DNA of 64,000 nucleotides from Vibrio albus (GCF_003144035.1 NZ_QFWT01000001.1:558001-622000), one strand, 5' to 3'; positions 27,523-38,328 are shown, numbered from the stretch's first letter. Numbers and translations: made by a program. Notes: generated from the letters alone by a model not told the origin.

Positions 27523-27550
27523 AAACAGCGACATTAGTCGCTGTTTTTGT
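27523..27550 (+). terminator. Rho-independent terminator of ybeD
   Basis: A perfect 10-bp stem AAACAGCGAC/GTCGCTGTTT with a 4-nt ATTA loop and a T tract, 18 nt after the ybeD stop. Confidence 0.9.
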
Positions 27551-27669
27551 TTATAAAAACCAATAAGCCCATTAACAATTTTCATACTTTTGTAATTATC
27601 GGTAGTGACTTCCTTCAAAGAAGTTTATAATCTTTTTACTTTATAAACTCATTTAGATTGAGGTGCGGT

Positions 27670-28311
27670 TTGAGCGGAGTCGAAAATCAAATTATTGTCA
27701 GAGATTTAGGCCACAGAGAATACCAGCCTGTCTGGCAGGAAATGCAAGCTTTTACCGACACCCGAACCGACACTACTCCCGATGAAATCTGGCTGGTCGA
27801 ACACCCCCCGGTTTTCACTCAAGGGCAGGCAGGAAAAGCAGAGCACCTGCTCAATCCCGGAGACATCCCCGTTGTACAAAGTGACCGAGGAGGTCAGGTG
27901 ACCTACCATGGCCCGGGGCAGATCGTTGTATACTTCTTACTTAACCTTAGAAGAAAAGGGTATGGTGTCCGAGAATTGGTCACGTATATTGAGACTTTAG
28001 TGGTCAATACACTAAAAAGTGTTGGTATTGAATCTGCCTCCCGACCAAACGCACCCGGTGTTTATGTTGAGGGACAAAAAATCTGCTCACTCGGTTTACG
28101 AGTCCGCAGAGGGTGTAGCTTTCACGGGTTAGCACTGAATGTGGACATGGATCTTTCGCCTTTTTTAAGGATTAACCCTTGTGGCTATCAGGGAATGGCG
28201 ATGACCCAGGTGAGAGACCTTGCTCCGGAAATCACGCTAAATGATGTAAAAAGAATTCTGATAGACAAACTTGTCGAGCAGCTTCACTACTCCCAGGTCA
28301 CCTTACCGTGA
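27670..28311 (+). CDS. lipB: Lipoyl(octanoyl) transferase
   Basis: It transfers octanoate from acyl carrier protein to the lipoyl domains of 2-oxoacid dehydrogenases and GcvH. I choose the TTG at 27670, giving 213 residues, because GAGG lies six nucleotides upstream. An in-frame TTG at 27658 overlaps that ribosome binding site. The catalytic pair is visible as Lys137 (GQKICSLG) and Cys171 (NPCGYQGM), equivalent to K135 and C169 of E. coli. lipA follows after 76 nt. Confidence 0.95.
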   Translation: MSGVENQIIVRDLGHREYQPVWQEMQAFTDTRTDTTPDEIWLVEHPPVFTQGQAGKAEHLLNPGDIPVVQSDRGGQVTYHGPGQIVVYFLLNLRRKGYGVRELVTYIETLVVNTLKSVGIESASRPNAPGVYVEGQKICSLGLRVRRGCSFHGLALNVDMDLSPFLRINPCGYQGMAMTQVRDLAPEITLNDVKRILIDKLVEQLHYSQVTLP

Positions 28312-28387
28312 CGTCTTTTGGAGAGATAATCTTTTGGAGAGATAGAGTAAAGAAGCCAATTAAAATCACAGAAGAAAGTAATTATAT

Positions 28388-29353
28388 ATGAGCAAACTTA
28401 GTCAAATGGAAGTCGGCGTTAAATACCGTGATGCTGATAAAATGGGCTCCATCCCAGTGAAGTTTATGCAGGATGAGCCAAAAGAAACCCTAAGAAAGCC
28501 GGACTGGATGAAGATCAAACTGCCGGCAGACAGCCAGCGCATTCAGGATATTAAGTCTGCCATGCGTAAAAATAACCTTCACTCGGTATGTGAAGAGGCC
28601 TCCTGCCCTAACCTGGCCGAATGCTTTAACCATGGCACCGCGACCTTTATGATTCTGGGGGCAATTTGTACTCGCCGTTGCCCTTTCTGTGATGTGGCCC
28701 ACGGCCGCCCGCTGGCACCCGATACGCAGGAACCAGCACACCTGGCGCAGACAATTAAGGACATGAAGCTCAAGTATGTGGTCATCACCTCGGTTGATCG
28801 TGATGATCTTCGTGATGGCGGTGCTCAGCACTTCGCTGACTGTAACCGCGAGATCCGCAAACAAAACCCAAATATCAGAATCGAAACACTGGTGCCTGAT
28901 TTCCGTGGACGGGTTAACAGTGCGCTGGACATACTGAAAGATAATCCGCCTGACGTATTTAACCACAACCTGGAAACCGCGCCGCGCCTTTACCGTAAGG
29001 TTCGTCCTGGTGCCAGCTATAAGCGTTCATTGGAACTGTTAAAACGCTTTAAAGAAGAGCATCCGGATGTTCCGACTAAATCAGGCCTGATGATGGGACT
29101 GGGTGAAACCAAAGAAGAGATCGTCGAGGTACTGAAAGATTTGCGGGAGCATGGCGTCACCATGCTTACTCTCGGCCAGTATCTGGCACCAAGCCGTCAC
29201 CACCTGCCGGTAGAACGTTATGTACCGCCAGCGGAATTCGAAGAACTGAAAGAGATTGCGCTTGGTCTGGGCTTTACCCACGCAGCGTGCGGCCCGTTTG
29301 TCCGCTCGTCTTACCATGCGGATCTTCAGGCGCAGGGGATGGAAGTAAAGTAA
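28388..29353 (+). CDS. lipA: Lipoyl synthase
   Basis: A radical-SAM enzyme that inserts two sulfur atoms into protein-bound octanoyl chains. The 321-residue product has the radical-SAM motif with Cys94, Cys98 and Cys101 (CTRRCPFC) and the auxiliary-cluster cysteines in [12 protein letters not shown] (residues 68-79). It is partnered with lipB upstream and ends at a strong terminator. Confidence 0.98.
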   Translation: MSKLSQMEVGVKYRDADKMGSIPVKFMQDEPKETLRKPDWMKIKLPADSQRIQDIKSAMRKNNLHSVCEEASCPNLAECFNHGTATFMILGAICTRRCPFCDVAHGRPLAPDTQEPAHLAQTIKDMKLKYVVITSVDRDDLRDGGAQHFADCNREIRKQNPNIRIETLVPDFRGRVNSALDILKDNPPDVFNHNLETAPRLYRKVRPGASYKRSLELLKRFKEEHPDVPTKSGLMMGLGETKEEIVEVLKDLREHGVTMLTLGQYLAPSRHHLPVERYVPPAEFEELKEIALGLGFTHAACGPFVRSSYHADLQAQGMEVK

Positions 29354-29378
29354 CTCGCTTTGCTGTCAGAATATAAAC

Positions 29379-29416
29379 AAAAGGGGTTGGCAGCTAAGCT
29401 GCCAACCCCTTTTTTA
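29379..29416. terminator. Bidirectional terminator between lipA and the lipoprotein gene
   Basis: AAGGGGTTGGCAGC pairs with GCTGCCAACCCCTT around TAA, with A and T runs on both sides, so it can stop convergent transcription from lipA and from the gene ending at 29433. Confidence 0.92.
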
Positions 29417-29432
29417 TGCCTATAAGACGAAG

Positions 29433-30812
29433 TTATGCTGAAGTATCTTCGCCCGTCACCTTATCTGCCTTACCAGCTTCATCTGTTTGAAGCTCTGACT
29501 CTGTCGGTGATGCGGATGGAGCTTCAACAGCTTCAGGCTCTTCATTTTCAACACCAGTCTCAGCAAGGCCGGCTTTATTTTCCGGTTCTACAGCCTTATC
29601 AGCGTTGGCCTTCGCTGCCAACTGCTCCTGATAGGCGGCTAGCAAAGTCTGCTGGCTGGTAATTTGATCTTCAAGCTGGCTGATCTGCTTATTCAGCACC
29701 AACTTCTCTTGCTCTGTTTTCTCTTTTTCTGTGTTAACCAGCTCCAGTTTAAGCTTCAATCTGCTTAGCTCCTGTGTCAGGTTTTTCACCTTTTGAGAGT
29801 GAGCCGAATTTTCTTCATCCTGCTCTTCATTAAGCAAAGAAATACTGTTCAGGATACTTTCAGCCTGCACATGCAAAGACTGGTCCCGGTAGTCAGCACC
29901 TTCCAGTGCCTGAGAAATAGCCAGTAGCTTATTTTCAAACTCAAGAACCACCGGCTCAAATGCTTCATCTTCCACGTTTGCCAGTCGCTTGACTTCAAGC
30001 GCGACACTGCGCACATGGGTCAGCTCAAACTCTGCATCCTTCACGGCAGATTCAATGATCTCAAGATTGCGTGGATTAGAGCGAATTGTCTGCTCAGTTG
30101 TGTCGATCTCGGCTTTTGCTTTGGCATAGCTGATCGCTGCTACCTCATCAAATTCATCTTTGCGCAAATCCTTTAGTTTCTTTTTAAGAGGGTACACATA
30201 GCGTTTTATGACGACTTTCATTTCAAGCTTCTGGGCCTTACTCAGAAAAACAACCTGCTTAGTCTGAGCCGTATCAAGTTCATTATCCTCAACCACTTTA
30301 AACAGCCCCTGATAAGTACGATACACTTGTTTATAATCCATCGCGTACACTGACGACGCATCAATCTTGTCCAGATAGGCCATCTGGGCAATAGCATCGG
30401 CCAGCACTTCATCCGCCGTTTCTTTTAATGCTAATAACGAATTGTAGTTTTTCTCAACAACCGCCAGTCTGGTATTGAAATGATCCGAATAAGTGCCATC
30501 AGAAAACAGAGAATAGCTTTCGGTTGTTTTTGATGGAGTCACTGCAATCTCTTCATAGATATCAACAGCTTCATTCCATGAATCCAGTAAATCCCGATAT
30601 TGTGTTACTGAATACAGTCTCAGGTTTTCGGCCTCTTTTAGCTTGCTCAACCAGCTCTGATATTGCTCCTTAGAATTTTGGTATAACTCATAAGCATTAT
30701 CTTTTTGTTCCTGATTTGTGGCAGCAATTTCCCGTGGTTGTTCAGGTGTGCTCTGACAGCCAACAATTGTCAGTAATACAGACGCGGCTAATACCGTCTT
30801 AATAGTTTTCAT
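29433..30812 (-). CDS. Unrecognised coiled-coil lipoprotein
   Basis: I do not recognise this 459-residue protein. It begins with a lipoprotein signal peptide, MKTIKTVLAASVLLTIVGC, with the lipid-anchored cysteine at residue 19. The mature part is almost entirely helical and highly charged. A central region (about 60-310) has no clear repeats, and a strong heptad-like coiled coil runs from about residue 335 to 400 (ELSRLKLKLELVNTEKEKTE and following). The last 55 residues are acidic, rich in E, A and P, and probably disordered. Residue +2 after the lipidated cysteine is Gln, so no Asp+2 retention signal is present and outer-membrane sorting is expected. It is transcribed from the same strand as nqr-apbE but separated by a strong terminator. 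Confidence 0.85.
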   Translation of the reverse strand: MKTIKTVLAASVLLTIVGCQSTPEQPREIAATNQEQKDNAYELYQNSKEQYQSWLSKLKEAENLRLYSVTQYRDLLDSWNEAVDIYEEIAVTPSKTTESYSLFSDGTYSDHFNTRLAVVEKNYNSLLALKETADEVLADAIAQMAYLDKIDASSVYAMDYKQVYRTYQGLFKVVEDNELDTAQTKQVVFLSKAQKLEMKVVIKRYVYPLKKKLKDLRKDEFDEVAAISYAKAKAEIDTTEQTIRSNPRNLEIIESAVKDAEFELTHVRSVALEVKRLANVEDEAFEPVVLEFENKLLAISQALEGADYRDQSLHVQAESILNSISLLNEEQDEENSAHSQKVKNLTQELSRLKLKLELVNTEKEKTEQEKLVLNKQISQLEDQITSQQTLLAAYQEQLAAKANADKAVEPENKAGLAETGVENEEPEAVEAPSASPTESELQTDEAGKADKVTGEDTSA

Positions 30813-30916
30813 ACTAAGTCTCTTAATAATTATAAATATGATAGATGAGGTATTACCCTAACTTCTTTATTTGGCTCAATCAAGACCGGCATGTATTGAC
30901 CTTTTATCGCGCCCTA

Positions 30917-30954
30917 ATAAAAAGGCCAGTATGTTCGCTGAACATACTGGCCTT
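30917..30954 (-). terminator. Rho-independent terminator of apbE
   Basis: A perfect 15-bp stem AAGGCCAGTATGTTC/GAACATACTGGCCTT with a 3-nt loop; on the minus strand it runs into a TTTTTA tract. It lies 27 bp after the apbE stop. Confidence 0.93.
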
Positions 30955-30980
30955 CCTTACTTGTTGAAAAACCGAGTCAA

Positions 30981-31991
30981 TTACTTCAGATACTGTTTAA
31001 AAGCCTCAGAGGACACTTCTTTGAAACCATCGTCCGTTTTGACCACCATAAATACAGCAAATCCTTTTTCGTTCGCCAGCTCTATTCCTTTTTCTTCCCC
31101 AAGTACCATCAGACCAGTCGCCAGGCCATCAGCAGTCATACAAGATGGGTGTAAAGCTGTAACAGAGACGACTTTATGGCTTATCGGCTTTCCTGTCTGA
31201 GGGTTAATGATATGAGAATAACGAATACCATCCCGTTCGAAATAATTGCGGTAATCACCAGACGTCGCTATCGCCATATCTCCCGGTGAAATAATTTCCT
31301 GTATGGCTCGTTCATTCGCGTCGGGCTTTTCTATGGCAATACGCCAACCTGTATTTTCATGATTTTTCCCTTTCATGCGAATTTCACCGCCAATCTCGAC
31401 CATATAATTATGGATGCCCTGTGATTCAATATAATCAGCGATTACATCGACTCCCCAGCCTTTAGCGATGGTAGAAAGGTCAACATAGAGATCCGGAATG
31501 GATTTGCGCAGTGCATTACCGTCAATGCTTAACTTATCGATACCAGTGATTTTTCTTCGCTCAGCCAATTCTTCATCGGTTGGTACCACATCAGGGCGAG
31601 CCTCCGGGCCAAATCCCCACAAATTAACCAGTGGGCCTACCGTTACATCCAAAGCACCAGAAGTCAGCTTACTCAACCGGATAGCTTCTTTCACTACGGT
31701 GATCATTTCGGGTGAAACGGCAAAAGGCTCAGAGCCTTTATACTGATTAAACTGACTTAACTCCGACTGTTTTCTGTAGGTCGACATTTGATCATTCACC
31801 TTCTCAAGGCGATTGTCGATTTCCTGCTGCAATACTTCTGGCTCAGGGACATTATCCGCTTCGATATACTTAATGTTATAAGTCGTGCCCATGGTCGCAC
31901 CACTCAGATGAACCTGCTCAGGAGCCTTGCTACAAGCAGTCAAGAAGAATACAGCAACAATGCTGACGAACCAGAGTTTTACAAATTTCAC
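30981..31991 (-). CDS. apbE: FAD:protein FMN transferase
   Basis: It covalently attaches FMN, taken from FAD, to threonines of NqrB and NqrC on the periplasmic side. I place the start at GTG 31991 (336 residues) because AGGAG lies 6 nt upstream and it gives a compact lipoprotein signal peptide, MKFVKLWFVSIVAVFFLTAC. An ATG at 32021 would add ten residues and has its only AAGG directly abutting. Conserved blocks are GATMGTTYNIKY, the DLSTIAKGWGVD motif, GGEIRMKG and SYSHIINPQTG-like YSHIINPQTGKPI. It follows nqrF by 138 nt with a partial terminator between. Confidence 0.95.
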   Translation of the reverse strand: MKFVKLWFVSIVAVFFLTACSKAPEQVHLSGATMGTTYNIKYIEADNVPEPEVLQQEIDNRLEKVNDQMSTYRKQSELSQFNQYKGSEPFAVSPEMITVVKEAIRLSKLTSGALDVTVGPLVNLWGFGPEARPDVVPTDEELAERRKITGIDKLSIDGNALRKSIPDLYVDLSTIAKGWGVDVIADYIESQGIHNYMVEIGGEIRMKGKNHENTGWRIAIEKPDANERAIQEIISPGDMAIATSGDYRNYFERDGIRYSHIINPQTGKPISHKVVSVTALHPSCMTADGLATGLMVLGEEKGIELANEKGFAVFMVVKTDDGFKEVSSEAFKQYLK

Positions 31992-32044
31992 AGGGCTCTC
32001 CTGAATGAGTTTTATAGTCATCCTTTATTCTGTCTTTTTTTCCC

Positions 32045-32101
32045 TAAAAAAACAAATGGCTAACCTCCTTTGTTTTGTAAGAACAAGTGAAGTTAGCCAT
32101 T
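32045..32101 (-). terminator. Terminator-like hairpin between nqrF and apbE
   Basis: AATGGCTAAC (32055-32064) and GTTAGCCATT (32092-32101) form a 10-bp stem with a 27-nt loop; on the minus strand it is followed by a T-rich tract. It probably ends most nqr transcripts and lets some continue into apbE. Confidence 0.65.
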
Positions 32102-32129
32102 CTCAATGACCGATTAATAGTCAGGGCTA

Positions 32130-33356
32130 TTAGCCGCCGAAGTCATCCAGCAGGATGTTTTCATCCTCTACGCCAAGGTCTTTCAGCATACCGATAACCG
32201 CAGCGTTCATCATCGGCGGACCGCACATGTAGTATTCACAGTCTTCCGGAGCTTCATGATCTTTCAGATAGTTCTCATAGATGACGTTGTGGATAAAGCC
32301 GGTGTAACCATCCCAGTTATCTTCCGGTAATGGATCCGACAGAGCAACATGCCACTGGAAGTTATCGTTATCTTCCGCCAGCTTGTCGAAATCTTCCACA
32401 TAGAACATTTCACGCTTAGAACGAGCACCATACCAGAAAGACATCTTACGCTTGGAATTCAGGCGTAACAGCTGGTCAAAGATATGAGAACGCATTGGTG
32501 CCATACCAGCACCACCACCGATAAACACCATCTCATTATCGGTATCCTTCGCAAAGAACTCACCAAATGGACCTGAGATAATACATTTATCGCCCGGTTT
32601 CAGTGACCAGATATAAGATGACATCACTCCTGGTGGTACATCCGGCATATTTGGCGGTGGAGTAGCAATACGCACATTCAGCTTAATCAAGCCCTTCTCT
32701 TCCGGATAAGATGCCATTGAATAAGCACGAATAGCGTGCTCTTTCACGACAGACTCATATCGGAACAGGTTGAACTTATCCCAGTCTTCACGATACTCCT
32801 CAGGAATATCATAATCGGCATACTTCACATGATGTGGTTCAGCTTCAATCTGGATATAACCGCCGGCACGGAACGGAACTTCTTCGCCTTCAGGGATCCT
32901 AAGTACCAGCTCCTTGATAAAGGTCGCTTCGTTATTATTAGAAATAACTTCGCATTCCCATTTTTTCACACCGAAGATCTCTTCCGGCAGCTCAATTTCC
33001 ATATCAGACTTGACTGCAACCTGACAGGAAAGGCGCTCACCTTCACGAGCTTCACCTTTTGTAATATGGTCCAGCTCGGTAGGCAGAATATCACCACCAC
33101 CCGATTTCACTTTTACCCGGCACTGACCACAAGAGCCACCACCGCCACAGGCTGATGATACAAAAATTCCGTTACCAGCCATTGCCCCCAGGAGTTTATC
33201 CCCCGGAGAAGTGGTAAAGCTTTTTTCCGGGTCTCCGTTTACCGTAATGGTAACGTCACCGGACGGTACCAGCTTGGACTTGGCTAATAGGATGATCAAT
33301 ACCAGTGCCAGTACGATCACGGTAAACATCACTACGCCAAGAATAATACTTTGCAT
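32130..33356 (-). CDS. nqrF: Na+-translocating NADH:quinone reductase subunit F
   Basis: The NADH-oxidising subunit that carries a 2Fe-2S cluster and FAD. The 408-residue protein has one N-terminal membrane helix (about residues 3-25). The cluster ligands are Cys70, Cys76, Cys79 and Cys111, identical in number to V. cholerae NqrF. A ferredoxin-reductase domain follows, with the FAD motif RAYSMASYP and the NADH motif [14 protein letters not shown]. It is the last gene of the six-gene operon. Confidence 0.99.
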   Translation of the reverse strand: MQSIILGVVMFTVIVLALVLIILLAKSKLVPSGDVTITVNGDPEKSFTTSPGDKLLGAMAGNGIFVSSACGGGGSCGQCRVKVKSGGGDILPTELDHITKGEAREGERLSCQVAVKSDMEIELPEEIFGVKKWECEVISNNNEATFIKELVLRIPEGEEVPFRAGGYIQIEAEPHHVKYADYDIPEEYREDWDKFNLFRYESVVKEHAIRAYSMASYPEEKGLIKLNVRIATPPPNMPDVPPGVMSSYIWSLKPGDKCIISGPFGEFFAKDTDNEMVFIGGGAGMAPMRSHIFDQLLRLNSKRKMSFWYGARSKREMFYVEDFDKLAEDNDNFQWHVALSDPLPEDNWDGYTGFIHNVIYENYLKDHEAPEDCEYYMCGPPMMNAAVIGMLKDLGVEDENILLDDFGG

Positions 33357-33391
33357 AACTATTCCTTATTTCTTGTCTCGTTTACCGACGA

Positions 33392-33988
33392 CTACAACTG
33401 AACACCAGAGAAAGACATAAAGCCTAACGCCATCAGACCCGCTGTGATAAAGGTGATACCCAGACCACGCAACCCGGGAGGTACATCAGAGTATTTCATC
33501 TTCTCACGGATACCAGCCAGTGCCACGATAGCCAGCAACCAGCCAATACCAGAACCAAAGCCATAGACAATCGATTCAGGGAAATTGTAGTCACGCTGCA
33601 CCATGAAGGATACGCCACCGAAGATCGCACAGTTTACGGTGATAAGCGGCAGGAAAATCCCCAATGCGTTATACAAAGGCGGGAAGAACCGGTCTAGCAC
33701 CATTTCCAGAATCTGAACCAGTGCAGCGATTACACCGATAAAAGTAATAAAGTTCAGAAAGCTTAAATCCACGCCCTCAACCAATGCACTGTCTCTCAGT
33801 ACCAGGTTGTACAGCAGGTTATTGACGGGAACGGCGACCGTCAGTACCACCGTTACCGCGACACCCAGACCAAATGCCGTCTTAACTTTCTTAGATACCG
33901 CCAGAAAGGTACACATACCTAAGAAAAATGATAGCGCTAAGTTCTCGATAAAGATCGAACGAACAAGCAAGCTAATATAATGTTCCAT
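33392..33988 (-). CDS. nqrE: Na+-NQR subunit E
   Basis: An integral membrane subunit with six predicted helices, 198 residues, homologous to NqrD and to RnfA. It takes part in the Na+ channel and in binding the iron site shared with NqrD; the conserved [13 protein letters not shown] stretch near residue 20 carries the cysteine. It starts 6 nt after nqrD. Confidence 0.98.
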   Translation of the reverse strand: MEHYISLLVRSIFIENLALSFFLGMCTFLAVSKKVKTAFGLGVAVTVVLTVAVPVNNLLYNLVLRDSALVEGVDLSFLNFITFIGVIAALVQILEMVLDRFFPPLYNALGIFLPLITVNCAIFGGVSFMVQRDYNFPESIVYGFGSGIGWLLAIVALAGIREKMKYSDVPPGLRGLGITFITAGLMALGFMSFSGVQL

Positions 33989-33994
33989 TCTCTC

Positions 33995-34627
33995 TTACTC
34001 CTTCGCTTCGACTTGTTCCGGTTTCAGAGTACGGATACCCCAAATCATAAAGCCAATCAGGAAAAACGCCGATGGTGCCAGTAGCATTATACCGTTTGGC
34101 TGATACCAGCCACCCTCAGAAATCAGCGGCAGAACTTCCATGCCGAACAACTTACCTGAGCCAAGAAGCTCACGGAAAAAGCCGACAGTAATCAGGACAA
34201 AACCATAACCTAAGCCGTTACCGATACCATCAATTAAAGATGGTAGCGGCGCTGATTTCATCGCATATGCTTCAGCACGTCCCATTACGATACAGTTGGT
34301 AATGATCAGACCTACGAATACAGAAAGCTGTTTTGAAATATCATACAAGTAAGCTTTCAGTATCTGGTCGACCACAATTACCAGAGAGGCAATAATCGCC
34401 ATTTGGACGATAATGCGCACACTGTTTGGGATATGATGACGGATCAGCGATACAAAGAAGTTGGAAAATGCCGTTACAAACATAACCGCCAGCGTCATAA
34501 CAAACGCAGTTTCCAATTTTGTTGTTACCGCAAGAGCAGAACAAACACCCAGTACCTGAAGTGCGATAGGGTTATTGTCCATGACAGGCTCAAGCAGGTG
34601 GCTTTTCATCTCTTTAATAGATGCCAT
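33995..34627 (-). CDS. nqrD: Na+-NQR subunit D
   Basis: An integral membrane subunit with six helices, 210 residues, homologous to NqrE and RnfE. The conserved cysteine is in [12 protein letters not shown] near residue 29, and GRAEAYAMK is also typical. It overlaps nqrC by one base. Confidence 0.98.
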   Translation of the reverse strand: MASIKEMKSHLLEPVMDNNPIALQVLGVCSALAVTTKLETAFVMTLAVMFVTAFSNFFVSLIRHHIPNSVRIIVQMAIIASLVIVVDQILKAYLYDISKQLSVFVGLIITNCIVMGRAEAYAMKSAPLPSLIDGIGNGLGYGFVLITVGFFRELLGSGKLFGMEVLPLISEGGWYQPNGIMLLAPSAFFLIGFMIWGIRTLKPEQVEAKE

Positions 34628-35394
34628 TAGTTCAATCCTCCTTCTCGCACTTTAGCCAGGAACGGTCCGAAGCCCATATCGCCTAACCAAAAATCGAAGG
34701 TATGCTGCACACCGTTACTGGTCAATGTTGCTCCTGAAAGCGCATCAACACCGTGCTGACTCCCCTGAGGTGCACCGCCTTTCACGATTTTAAGTGCCGG
34801 GTTAAAGTCTTCATCAAACAATTTCTTACCAACGAACTGAGCACGCCAGCGAGGGTTTTCAACCTCACCGCCTAACCCCGGAGTTTCTCCCTGCTCGTAG
34901 TAAGTAATGCCTGAAACCGTATTACCATCGGTTTCTACCGCCACAAAGGCATACATCATAGACCAAAGGCCATTACCATGAATCGGCAGGATAACCCGTG
35001 TGACTGTGTCATTTTCTTTAACCAGATAAACGATACCTTTATCAGCACGACGGATGATTTTGGCCAAATCGTCGTCACCAGACAACTTCGCTGACTGTTC
35101 TGGATCTTTCGCTGCAACACGCTGATCATACTCACTCGCATTGCCTGCAACAAATTCTCCAGATTTAAAATCAACCAGACGAGGCTCAATATACTCAGCA
35201 TAGAGGCTGTTCACATCACCTTCTGCCTTGATACCGGAAACCTCAAGAATCTTCGTCTGTTTATCTAACTTTGCGTTTTCGATCTGCTTATCACGCAGAC
35301 CAATCGCCGCTGTTGATACGATGATTGAGCACACTAAGCTCAATACGATAACAACAAACAGCGTTTTTGAAATGCTATCGTTATTGCTTGCCAT
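34627..35394 (-). CDS. nqrC: Na+-NQR subunit C
   Basis: A mostly periplasmic subunit with one membrane helix (about residues 11-33) and a covalently bound FMN. The flavinylation motif SGAT is at residues 220-223, so Thr223 would be the ApbE target. The 255-residue length fits the family. It overlaps nqrB by 14 bp. Confidence 0.98.
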   Translation of the reverse strand: MASNNDSISKTLFVVIVLSLVCSIIVSTAAIGLRDKQIENAKLDKQTKILEVSGIKAEGDVNSLYAEYIEPRLVDFKSGEFVAGNASEYDQRVAAKDPEQSAKLSGDDDLAKIIRRADKGIVYLVKENDTVTRVILPIHGNGLWSMMYAFVAVETDGNTVSGITYYEQGETPGLGGEVENPRWRAQFVGKKLFDEDFNPALKIVKGGAPQGSQHGVDALSGATLTSNGVQHTFDFWLGDMGFGPFLAKVREGGLN

Positions 35395-36625
35395 AGCGTG
35401 CCAGCCTCCGTTTCACGTTCTTCTCAATCACTACATGGTCAAATAGCGGTGCGAACAGGTTGGCAAACAGGATTGCCAGCATCATTCCTTCTGGATAGGC
35501 TGGGTTCACGACCCGAACCAGTACACACATAAGGCCAATCAAAATACCGTATGCCCATTTACCTTGATTGGTAAAAGAAGCCGATACAGGATCCGTCGCC
35601 ATAAAGAACATACCGAAAGCAAAACCACCCAGAACCAGGTGCCAGTGCCAGGGCATATTAAACATAGGGTTGGTATCTGAACCGATGATATTGAACAGGA
35701 AAGACGTCGCAATCATACCGATCATCACACCAGCAATAATGCGCCAGGAAGCGATACCCGCATAAACGATAATGGCTGCACCAATCATCAGAGCCAGTGT
35801 CGAAACCTCACCAATAGAGCCTGGGATAACCCCGAAAAAGGCATCCCACCATGTGATAGCTTCACCGGTGACATTATGGATAAGTGCACCTGAACCACCA
35901 TGAGCCCACTGGCTTAGTGCTGTAGCACCAGAGAAACCATCAGCGGCAGTCCACACCACATCACCGGAAATCTGTGCCGGATAAGCAAAGAACAGAAACG
36001 CACGGCCAGCCAGTGCCGGGTTCAGGAAGTTACGTCCCGTACCACCGAACAACTCTTTTGCGACAACCACACCAAAGGTAATACCCAGAGCAGCCTGCCA
36101 AAGTGGCAATGTTGGCGGAACAATCAAAGCAAACAGAATAGAGGTAACAAAAAAGCCTTCATTCACTTCATGTTTCCGCACAACACAGAACAGCACTTCC
36201 CATATACCACCGACAATAAACACCACAGCGTAGATAGGCAGGAAGTAGCTTGCACCCAGAAGCATTTTGCTTCCCCATCCGGCATCAGGCGATAAACTGC
36301 CGCCGAGAAGCTCGGTCATCCAGTAATGCCAGTTTCCGGAAATAACACTTGTTAGCTGCTCACCGGCATAAAGGTGGTTTAGCGCAACAATGGCCTGATG
36401 ACCCGCATTAAACATACCCCAGAACATTGCCGGAAATACCGCGAACCAAACTAAGATCATGATACGTTTCAGATCAACGCTATCACGAACATGCGAGCTC
36501 TGGTTGGTTACTGTGCCCGGTGTATAAAAGATCGTGGCCGTTGCTTCATACAGCGGATACCACTTTTCATACTTACCACCCGGCTCAAAATGATGCTCGA
36601 CATCCTCAAGTAACTTTTTAAGCAT
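35381..36625 (-). CDS. nqrB: Na+-NQR subunit B
   Basis: The core membrane subunit, with about ten helices, a covalent FMN, riboflavin and the quinone/Na+ site. The flavinylation motif is DGFSGAT with Thr235 (T236 in V. cholerae). The 414-residue length is standard. It starts 3 nt after nqrA. Confidence 0.98.
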   Translation of the reverse strand: MLKKLLEDVEHHFEPGGKYEKWYPLYEATATIFYTPGTVTNQSSHVRDSVDLKRIMILVWFAVFPAMFWGMFNAGHQAIVALNHLYAGEQLTSVISGNWHYWMTELLGGSLSPDAGWGSKMLLGASYFLPIYAVVFIVGGIWEVLFCVVRKHEVNEGFFVTSILFALIVPPTLPLWQAALGITFGVVVAKELFGGTGRNFLNPALAGRAFLFFAYPAQISGDVVWTAADGFSGATALSQWAHGGSGALIHNVTGEAITWWDAFFGVIPGSIGEVSTLALMIGAAIIVYAGIASWRIIAGVMIGMIATSFLFNIIGSDTNPMFNMPWHWHLVLGGFAFGMFFMATDPVSASFTNQGKWAYGILIGLMCVLVRVVNPAYPEGMMLAILFANLFAPLFDHVVIEKNVKRRLARYGKQ

Positions 36626-36628
36626 GGA

Positions 36629-37969
36629 TTACCCTTCCTTCTCAATCGTATCCAGACAGCTGCGAAGTAATGAACCGTATTCATACTTGCCCGGGCATAC
36701 ATAGGTACAGAGTGCCAAATCTTCTTCATCCAGCTCCAGCGCACCCAAACGTTGAGCACTGTCTGAATCACCCGCGCACAAATCACGGAGCAGAAGTGTT
36801 GGTTCCATATCCAGAGGCACCACTTTTTCGTAGGTGCCAATCGGAACCATGGCACGCTCACCACCGTTCATCGACGTGGTCATATTAAATAGCTGACCTT
36901 TAAACAGATGGCTCAGGAAGGATTTGGTAACAGAGAATTTATTTTTACCCGGCATTACCCAGCCAAACAGCTCTTTCTCCCGGCCTTCTCTAAGCACAGA
37001 GACCTGAAGATGGTAACGACCAAGGTACGCATGAGCCCCTGACGCTTTAACGCCGGAAAGAACTGACCCAGAAATCGCACGAACTTCTCCCGGAATGATC
37101 TCTCCGTCAATCAGTTCATCAATACAGGCTCCAAGCTGAGTGCGGATCAGGCGCGGACTATTGACCGCCGGACCAGCCAGAGACACAACACGATCCGTAT
37201 ACAGTTCACCGGTGAGGAACAACTGACCAAAGGCAATAACATCCTGATAGTTGATACTCCATGCCACGTGGTCCGCATCAACCGGATAGAGGTAATGCAT
37301 GTGAGTGCCAGGAAGGCCAGCCGGATGAGGTCCGTCAAACACATGTTCTTCAATATTTGACTGCTGACTACGCGGCAGACTCTGGCCCTTTTTGCAGACA
37401 TAAACCAGGCCGTCAGTCAGCCGGGAAAGAACATCAAGGCCAGCAGTAAAGGCTTCAGACTGTTCGTTAATAACCACTACCGGATCGGCGGCAAGAGGGT
37501 TAGTATCCATTGCCGTCACGAAAATTGCTTTGGTAGTCGCTTCAACTGCCGGAACCTTGCTGAACGGACGAGTACGTAGAGCAGTCCACAATCCGGAATC
37601 AATCAACTGTTTTCTGACCACTTCGGGCTCAAGAGAAGTCAGCTGACTTTTTTCAAATCGTTCGAAAGTAACCTGCTTATCACCGGACACTTCAATCACC
37701 ATAGACTGAAATACCCGTTTTGCACCACGGTTTACTTCCACAACTTTACCGGACGCGGGAGAAGTGAAGACAACACCCGGATTCTTTTTATCTTCAAAAA
37801 GAATCTGGCCTTTTTTCACTTCATCACCAACGCGGGCATGCATGGTTGGACGCATACCAACGTACTCTTCGCCAAGCAAGGCGACTTTTTTGATGGATTT
37901 ACCATCACTTATCACCTGGGCAGGAGCTCCTGAAATAGGAAGATCTAAGCCCTTCTTTATTGTAATCAT
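36629..37969 (-). CDS. nqrA: Na+-NQR subunit A
   Basis: A cytoplasmic subunit implicated in ubiquinone binding. I place the start at ATG 37969, giving the usual 446 residues beginning [14 protein letters not shown]. An in-frame GTG at 37981 would add MQVR, not seen in the family. It heads nqrABCDEF, and its start is 120 nt downstream of a 28-codon frame and about 310 nt from an FNR-like palindrome. Confidence 0.97.
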   Translation of the reverse strand: MITIKKGLDLPISGAPAQVISDGKSIKKVALLGEEYVGMRPTMHARVGDEVKKGQILFEDKKNPGVVFTSPASGKVVEVNRGAKRVFQSMVIEVSGDKQVTFERFEKSQLTSLEPEVVRKQLIDSGLWTALRTRPFSKVPAVEATTKAIFVTAMDTNPLAADPVVVINEQSEAFTAGLDVLSRLTDGLVYVCKKGQSLPRSQQSNIEEHVFDGPHPAGLPGTHMHYLYPVDADHVAWSINYQDVIAFGQLFLTGELYTDRVVSLAGPAVNSPRLIRTQLGACIDELIDGEIIPGEVRAISGSVLSGVKASGAHAYLGRYHLQVSVLREGREKELFGWVMPGKNKFSVTKSFLSHLFKGQLFNMTTSMNGGERAMVPIGTYEKVVPLDMEPTLLLRDLCAGDSDSAQRLGALELDEEDLALCTYVCPGKYEYGSLLRSCLDTIEKEG

Positions 37970-38089
37970 ACGCACTTGCACTTATTTATAGGGAAAAAGA
38001 TTCTATTTGCGTAACTATAGACACGACATCAGTGTCCAATTCTGACAATGAGCATTTATCAGAATCGCAACATTCCATTAATTTGTCTT

Positions 38090-38176
38090 TCACATCACTA
38101 TATTGAGAAAGCCAATCCAGTTAGGCAGTTTAGCATTTTTTGCAAGCCTGTTGCCACGACCAATACCTTGATTCAT
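38090..38176 (-). CDS. Possible 28-codon leader peptide upstream of nqrA
   Basis: An ATG at 38176 is preceded by GAGAGG nine nucleotides upstream, a better ribosome binding site than that of nqrA itself. The frame encodes 28 residues (MNQGIGRGNRLAKNAKLP and then NWIGFLNIVM) and ends in TGA. The product has a basic N-terminal half and a hydrophobic end. It lies between the FNR-like site and nqrA on the operon strand. It may be a leader peptide, a small membrane-associated protein, or chance. I know of no family that it matches. Confidence 0.35.
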   Translation of the reverse strand: MNQGIGRGNRLAKNAKLPNWIGFLNIVM

Positions 38177-38277
38177 CGTTTATTTCCTCTCAAAAACAGA
38201 AAGCATATGCAAAAACACCAATAATCTTGAGCTGTCGCACACTTGTTAAAAACAAAAACCAAGCATTGTCATATTAA

Positions 38278-38291
38278 TTGATTTCTATCAA
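38278..38291. promoter_or_regulatory. FNR-type binding site upstream of nqr
   Basis: TTGAT-TTCT-ATCAA matches the FNR consensus TTGATnnnnATCAA at all ten specified positions. It lies between bolA and nqrA, about 310 bp upstream of the nqrA start. All flanking genes are on the minus strand, so nqr is the plausible target. Whether FNR would activate or repress cannot be read, because I find no convincing promoter at a fixed distance. Confidence 0.6.
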
Positions 38292-38328
38292 AAAACGTCA
38301 TTTTGGCGACCCAAAAACGACAGGCAGT

